From assembly GCA_023428585.1 (NCBI GenBank), contig JAEYXG010000267.1, forward strand, positions 1-9,131: a stretch of 9,131 nt of DNA, written 5' to 3'. The translations under genes and the position numbers were made by a program. Below, piece after piece: positions 6,432 through 9,131 of this stretch; the stretch's first letter is position 1, and every line of letters begins with the position of its first letter. Source of the stretch: Bacteroidota bacterium (GTDB lineage Bacteria > Bacteroidota > Bacteroidia > Bacteroidales > Lentimicrobiaceae). Below the pieces are notes generated by a model, which worked only from the letters and a program-made list of their open reading frames with translations, ran no database searches and was not told the DNA's origin.

Positions 6432-7865
6432 TTAATAAACGAACTTAATCTTGTTCATTGCATAGAATACCATCTTTAATAAAAGCCAGCCATGGGAAAA
6501 CCTTGAAATATTTGTATCTCCATATATTCTGGCCCTGTATCTTATCGGGACCTCTATTAGCTTAAGGTTTAATTTGGCAGAACCAAATATAAGATCAAAG
6601 TCGCCAAATGGATCAAAATCTCCGAAATACGATCTATTGGCTATCAGCTTTTTATAGTTGGCAGCAGTGAGCACTTTTGTGCCACATAAAGTGTCTTTTA
6701 TTCGTTGGCTCAATAACCATGAGAACATTATGGAGAAGAATTTATTGCCCATGATATTCAGAGTTCTCATTGCCTCATCTTCCATCGGATATACCAATCT
6801 TGTACCGTTTATATACTCTCCCTTACCGGTAGCAATGGCATTGTAAAATTTGGGCAGGTCTTCAGGTGGCACTGTAAGGTCTGCATCAAGGATCATCAAA
6901 ATATCACCGGTTGCATGCTCAAAACCAAGACGTACTGCATCACCTTTTCCTTTACCTGTCTGGATAAGATATTTAACATCACGCACTGATGCATATTGAT
7001 CACATACTTTCTTTATGGTATCCAGGGTGTCATCGGAAGATCCCCCTTCCACAAAAATAATTTCTGTGTGTTTCCCCATATCGGGCACTCGTTTCACAGC
7101 ATCCTCAATATTACCTGATTCATTCCTAGCAGGAATGATCACGCTAACAGAGTATTCTTTGTTGTCTGAAGGTAGGTTTTGTGGTAACCTGGCAATGATA
7201 TAGCCCGTTAAACACATACTGTTAAAAAGGGGTAGATACGCAATGTATTTATTCAAGAACCACGAAACAAGTGGGATATAAATAGGCATCAGATAACGCT
7301 TGCCTGTTTTGATAACATCATATCCTTCCAGGGTTAATAAATTCACAACATCTGATCTATTCAACCAGTTAAGCCTTTTATGGGGCATTTTTAGGTTAAG
7401 TTTTTGTGCAAGACTGAGAAATGGTTCCCACAGGAAACTGTGGTAATTGATTATTATACGAGTCTCAGGTGTACAAATATGGCTTATTTTATTAAAAACT
7501 TTCTGAATATCTTCAAGATAACCCAATGTATCTGAAATTATGATATAGTCAAACTTTTCTGTTAGCTCAAGGTTTTCTGCGTCCTGCTGATAAAAAGCAA
7601 GGTGAGGGTATTTGTTTTTTGCAATTTCTATCATAGCCGGTGAAATATCTATACCGACACCGTGCGATGGCTTAACAGCGTTAAGCAAGAAGCCTGTTCC
7701 GCTCCCGATTTCTAGAACGCACGAATTCTCAGGGATATTAAATCTGAAAAACCTTACCAAATTGGTATAGTAATTCCTGCTTTGTTTGATGTACTTTTCT
7801 CTTTTCGGTGCAATTTTATCAATAGCATCTATTACTCTCTCTTTATTTATTGAAGCCGTGTTCAT
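6432..7865 (-). CDS. Bifunctional SAM-dependent methyltransferase / GT2 glycosyltransferase fusion
   Basis: A 477-residue protein of two enzymes in one chain. Residues about 25-230 are a class I methyltransferase: motif I VLEIGSGTGFL (50-60), VGIDISPAMIEIA (70-82) for SAM ribose binding, QQDAENLEL (93-101), and FDYIIISDTLGYLED (105-119). Residues about 238-477 are a GT2 glycosyltransferase: SVSVIIPARNESGNI (239-253), EIIFVEGGSSDDT (268-280), the metal-binding ILDADL with DAD at 327-329, NGTRLVYPMEDEAMR (353-367), DTLCGTK (391-397) and YGDTNISRFSHGW (448-460). This GT2 resembles the DPM1-like polyprenyl-phosphate group but has no C-terminal membrane helices. The likely role is to transfer a sugar to a lipid or glycan and methylate the same or a linked product; the acceptors are unknown. 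The frame is continuous through the junction, so this is a true fusion. ATG 7865 starts 19 bases after the stop of the upstream gene, so the two are likely co-transcribed. Confidence 0.88.
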   Translation of the reverse strand: MNTASINKERVIDAIDKIAPKREKYIKQSRNYYTNLVRFFRFNIPENSCVLEIGSGTGFLLNAVKPSHGVGIDISPAMIEIAKNKYPHLAFYQQDAENLELTEKFDYIIISDTLGYLEDIQKVFNKISHICTPETRIIINYHSFLWEPFLSLAQKLNLKMPHKRLNWLNRSDVVNLLTLEGYDVIKTGKRYLMPIYIPLVSWFLNKYIAYLPLFNSMCLTGYIIARLPQNLPSDNKEYSVSVIIPARNESGNIEDAVKRVPDMGKHTEIIFVEGGSSDDTLDTIKKVCDQYASVRDVKYLIQTGKGKGDAVRLGFEHATGDILMILDADLTVPPEDLPKFYNAIATGKGEYINGTRLVYPMEDEAMRTLNIMGNKFFSIMFSWLLSQRIKDTLCGTKVLTAANYKKLIANRSYFGDFDPFGDFDLIFGSAKLNLKLIEVPIRYRARIYGDTNISRFSHGWLLLKMVFYAMNKIKFVY

Positions 7866-7884
7866 TTATTATCATTTTACTCTG

Positions 7885-9131
7885 TTATTTTACTTCTGCA
7901 CTGAAATCATCAAAAAATACCGGTATTTTTCCGCTGTTCCAACAGTAAATCTTAAGTTGACCATCTGATATAGCCTTTGAAATCTTAACATTCAATACTA
8001 TTGTAAACCAGTCATTCGTGTTATTCTCATTAGTAGTAAAGGTTGAATAATACTCTGAAGTGTTATTTGCCGAAACCACAATCTGGGCATTTTTAGGATC
8101 TCCCTTTGCCCTTACTGTAGCAGTAATAAACATCCCCGGCTTAATATCTGTAAAAACTTCTGTAAATGCATATGGCGATTCTGGATTTGTCATCACCATA
8201 CTTGAAACTGAGGTCAAGGTATCTACTTCCACAATTTCTGGCTTAATTACTGCAATTGGGCCAAACAATTCATTAACAAATTTAAGCTTAATATTTTCTT
8301 TTAATAACATATTTTGAACATCTTGCTGCATACCTGCATCAAGGATAATAGAAATCTTACCCTGATACTTATTATATAAAAAGTCAAATGGGACTACCTC
8401 GCGATACCAGTTTTCTATCCTTGAATCGTAAGTGTTCAGTATGTAATAATCAGGATAAATCTGTGAAAGTTTGTCACTATATCGATTAATACTGTATGCA
8501 TTTGCAAAAAACAATGCAGCTATTGGTGAAGGCCCCGGGTTTACACCTATTGTTGCCCATCCCTGTCCTGATTTAGTTGCCAAAGTCCATGCTTCTTCAT
8601 TAAGCTTATTACTATCTCCACTAAACAATATTTCTTTGGCTTTTATTCCTGTAGTCAATGTTACTAATACTACTGGTATTATTATAATACCAGTTATTAA
8701 TTGTTTTAGCCATGCTTTAGAGAAACAACGTGTAATTAATTGAAGTAAGACAATAATGTTAATCGCTGACAAACTCTCATAAGGCAACAAGTAGGCAACC
8801 TTGGGATGTTTGGCAACTATTATGAAACCTAATGTTTGTGTTAAAAATACAGCAAAAAGCAAGAGTTTGTCCTTTTGAAATTTGTCGTCTTTTCCAATGA
8901 TACTTTTAACGGCTAGAATAATCAAAGTTGCAAAGGTTAAACTATAAACAATCAGGTATCGGGGTTCTCCAAACAGTAGATCCTTTAACGATAAGAGGTA
9001 GTTTGATTTGTCAATTATTGAAGCCTCACCTGAACCGTATATTCCTGAATGAAGGAATAGACCCGCAACCCATTTAGCCATATGCGGATACATAGGCAAT
9101 ATTGGCAAAGTGAAAAAAACAAAGGCTGCTC
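7885..9131 (-). CDS. Large membrane protein, probable GT-C type glycosyltransferase, C-terminal part (N-terminus outside window)
   Basis: The frame is open to the window edge: residues AAFVFFTLPILP precede any start, so the protein begins beyond 9131. The TTG at 9108 is not the real start. Residue numbers below count from that TTG. The visible part begins with the end of a helix, then an extracytoplasmic-looking loop MYPHMAKWVAGLFLHSGIYG (6-25). Four helices follow (about 50-71, 82-100, 112-127, 134-152), with a polar HPKVAYLLPYESL (101-113) between the second and third. Residues about 165-295 are soluble. Residues about 311-407 form a beta-rich, jelly-roll-like end: ESPYAFTEVFTDIKPGMFIT, a WFTIVLNVKI strand, GQLKIYCWNSGKIPVFFDDFSAEVK. 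The final FDD-strand resembles the IDD-strand that ends the protein at 607-2958. A periplasmic glycosyltransferase or a related polymer-handling membrane protein is the best guess; no catalytic residue can be assigned because the first loop lies outside the window. The gene precedes the fusion gene by 19 bases. Confidence 0.72.
   Translation of the reverse strand, partial: AAFVFFTLPILPMYPHMAKWVAGLFLHSGIYGSGEASIIDKSNYLLSLKDLLFGEPRYLIVYSLTFATLIILAVKSIIGKDDKFQKDKLLLFAVFLTQTLGFIIVAKHPKVAYLLPYESLSAINIIVLLQLITRCFSKAWLKQLITGIIIIPVVLVTLTTGIKAKEILFSGDSNKLNEEAWTLATKSGQGWATIGVNPGPSPIAALFFANAYSINRYSDKLSQIYPDYYILNTYDSRIENWYREVVPFDFLYNKYQGKISIILDAGMQQDVQNMLLKENIKLKFVNELFGPIAVIKPEIVEVDTLTSVSSMVMTNPESPYAFTEVFTDIKPGMFITATVRAKGDPKNAQIVVSANNTSEYYSTFTTNENNTNDWFTIVLNVKISKAISDGQLKIYCWNSGKIPVFFDDFSAEVK

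Noticed and set aside
8060..8743. Plus-strand open frames (8060-8317 and 8471-8743) opposite the partial membrane protein
   Set aside because: They are antisense shadows of a long open frame with consistent membrane and beta-sandwich features; no independent evidence of coding.

Overview
The window looks like a piece of a Bacteroidota chromosome. The evidence is indirect: moderately AT-rich DNA (about 32-40% GC by hand counts of several lines), weak or absent Shine-Dalgarno sequences before the starts, and one upstream region resembling the TTG / TAnnTTTG promoter of that phylum. The left edge (1-551, plus strand) holds the C-terminal end of amidophosphoribosyltransferase (PurF), a housekeeping purine gene. 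Everything else (607-9131) is on the minus strand and converges on purF. It is a surface or envelope glycan gene cluster.

In the direction of transcription (right to left) the cluster reads: (1) the 3' part of a large membrane protein, probably a GT-C type glycosyltransferase, with a C-terminal beta-sandwich (7885-9131, N-terminus outside the window); (2) a fusion of a SAM-dependent methyltransferase with a GT2 glycosyltransferase (6432-7865); (3) a stand-alone Methyltransf_24-type methyltransferase with lower GC, set apart by the two widest gaps (5473-6321); (4) an ArnT/PMT-like GT-C transferase (3921-5411); (5) a GtrB/DPM1-like polyprenyl-phosphate glycosyltransferase (2951 to about 3907); (6) a second large polytopic protein with a C-terminal beta-sandwich (607-2958).

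A coherent reading is an undecaprenyl-phosphate-sugar pathway. The GtrB-like enzyme (5) would charge undecaprenyl phosphate with a sugar at the inner face of the membrane. One or more of the polytopic proteins (1, 4, 6) would use lipid-linked sugar on the periplasmic side to decorate lipid A, O-antigen, exopolysaccharide or protein. The methyltransferases would modify the sugars. This is inference from family and context; no substrate can be read from the sequence.

The most notable points are the missing canonical start codon of the GtrB-like gene, two polytopic proteins that both end in extracytoplasmic jelly-roll-like modules, the methyltransferase-GT2 fusion, and the low-GC methyltransferase that may be a later insertion. 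I saw no CRISPR array, tRNA, rRNA, insertion sequence or phage gene.
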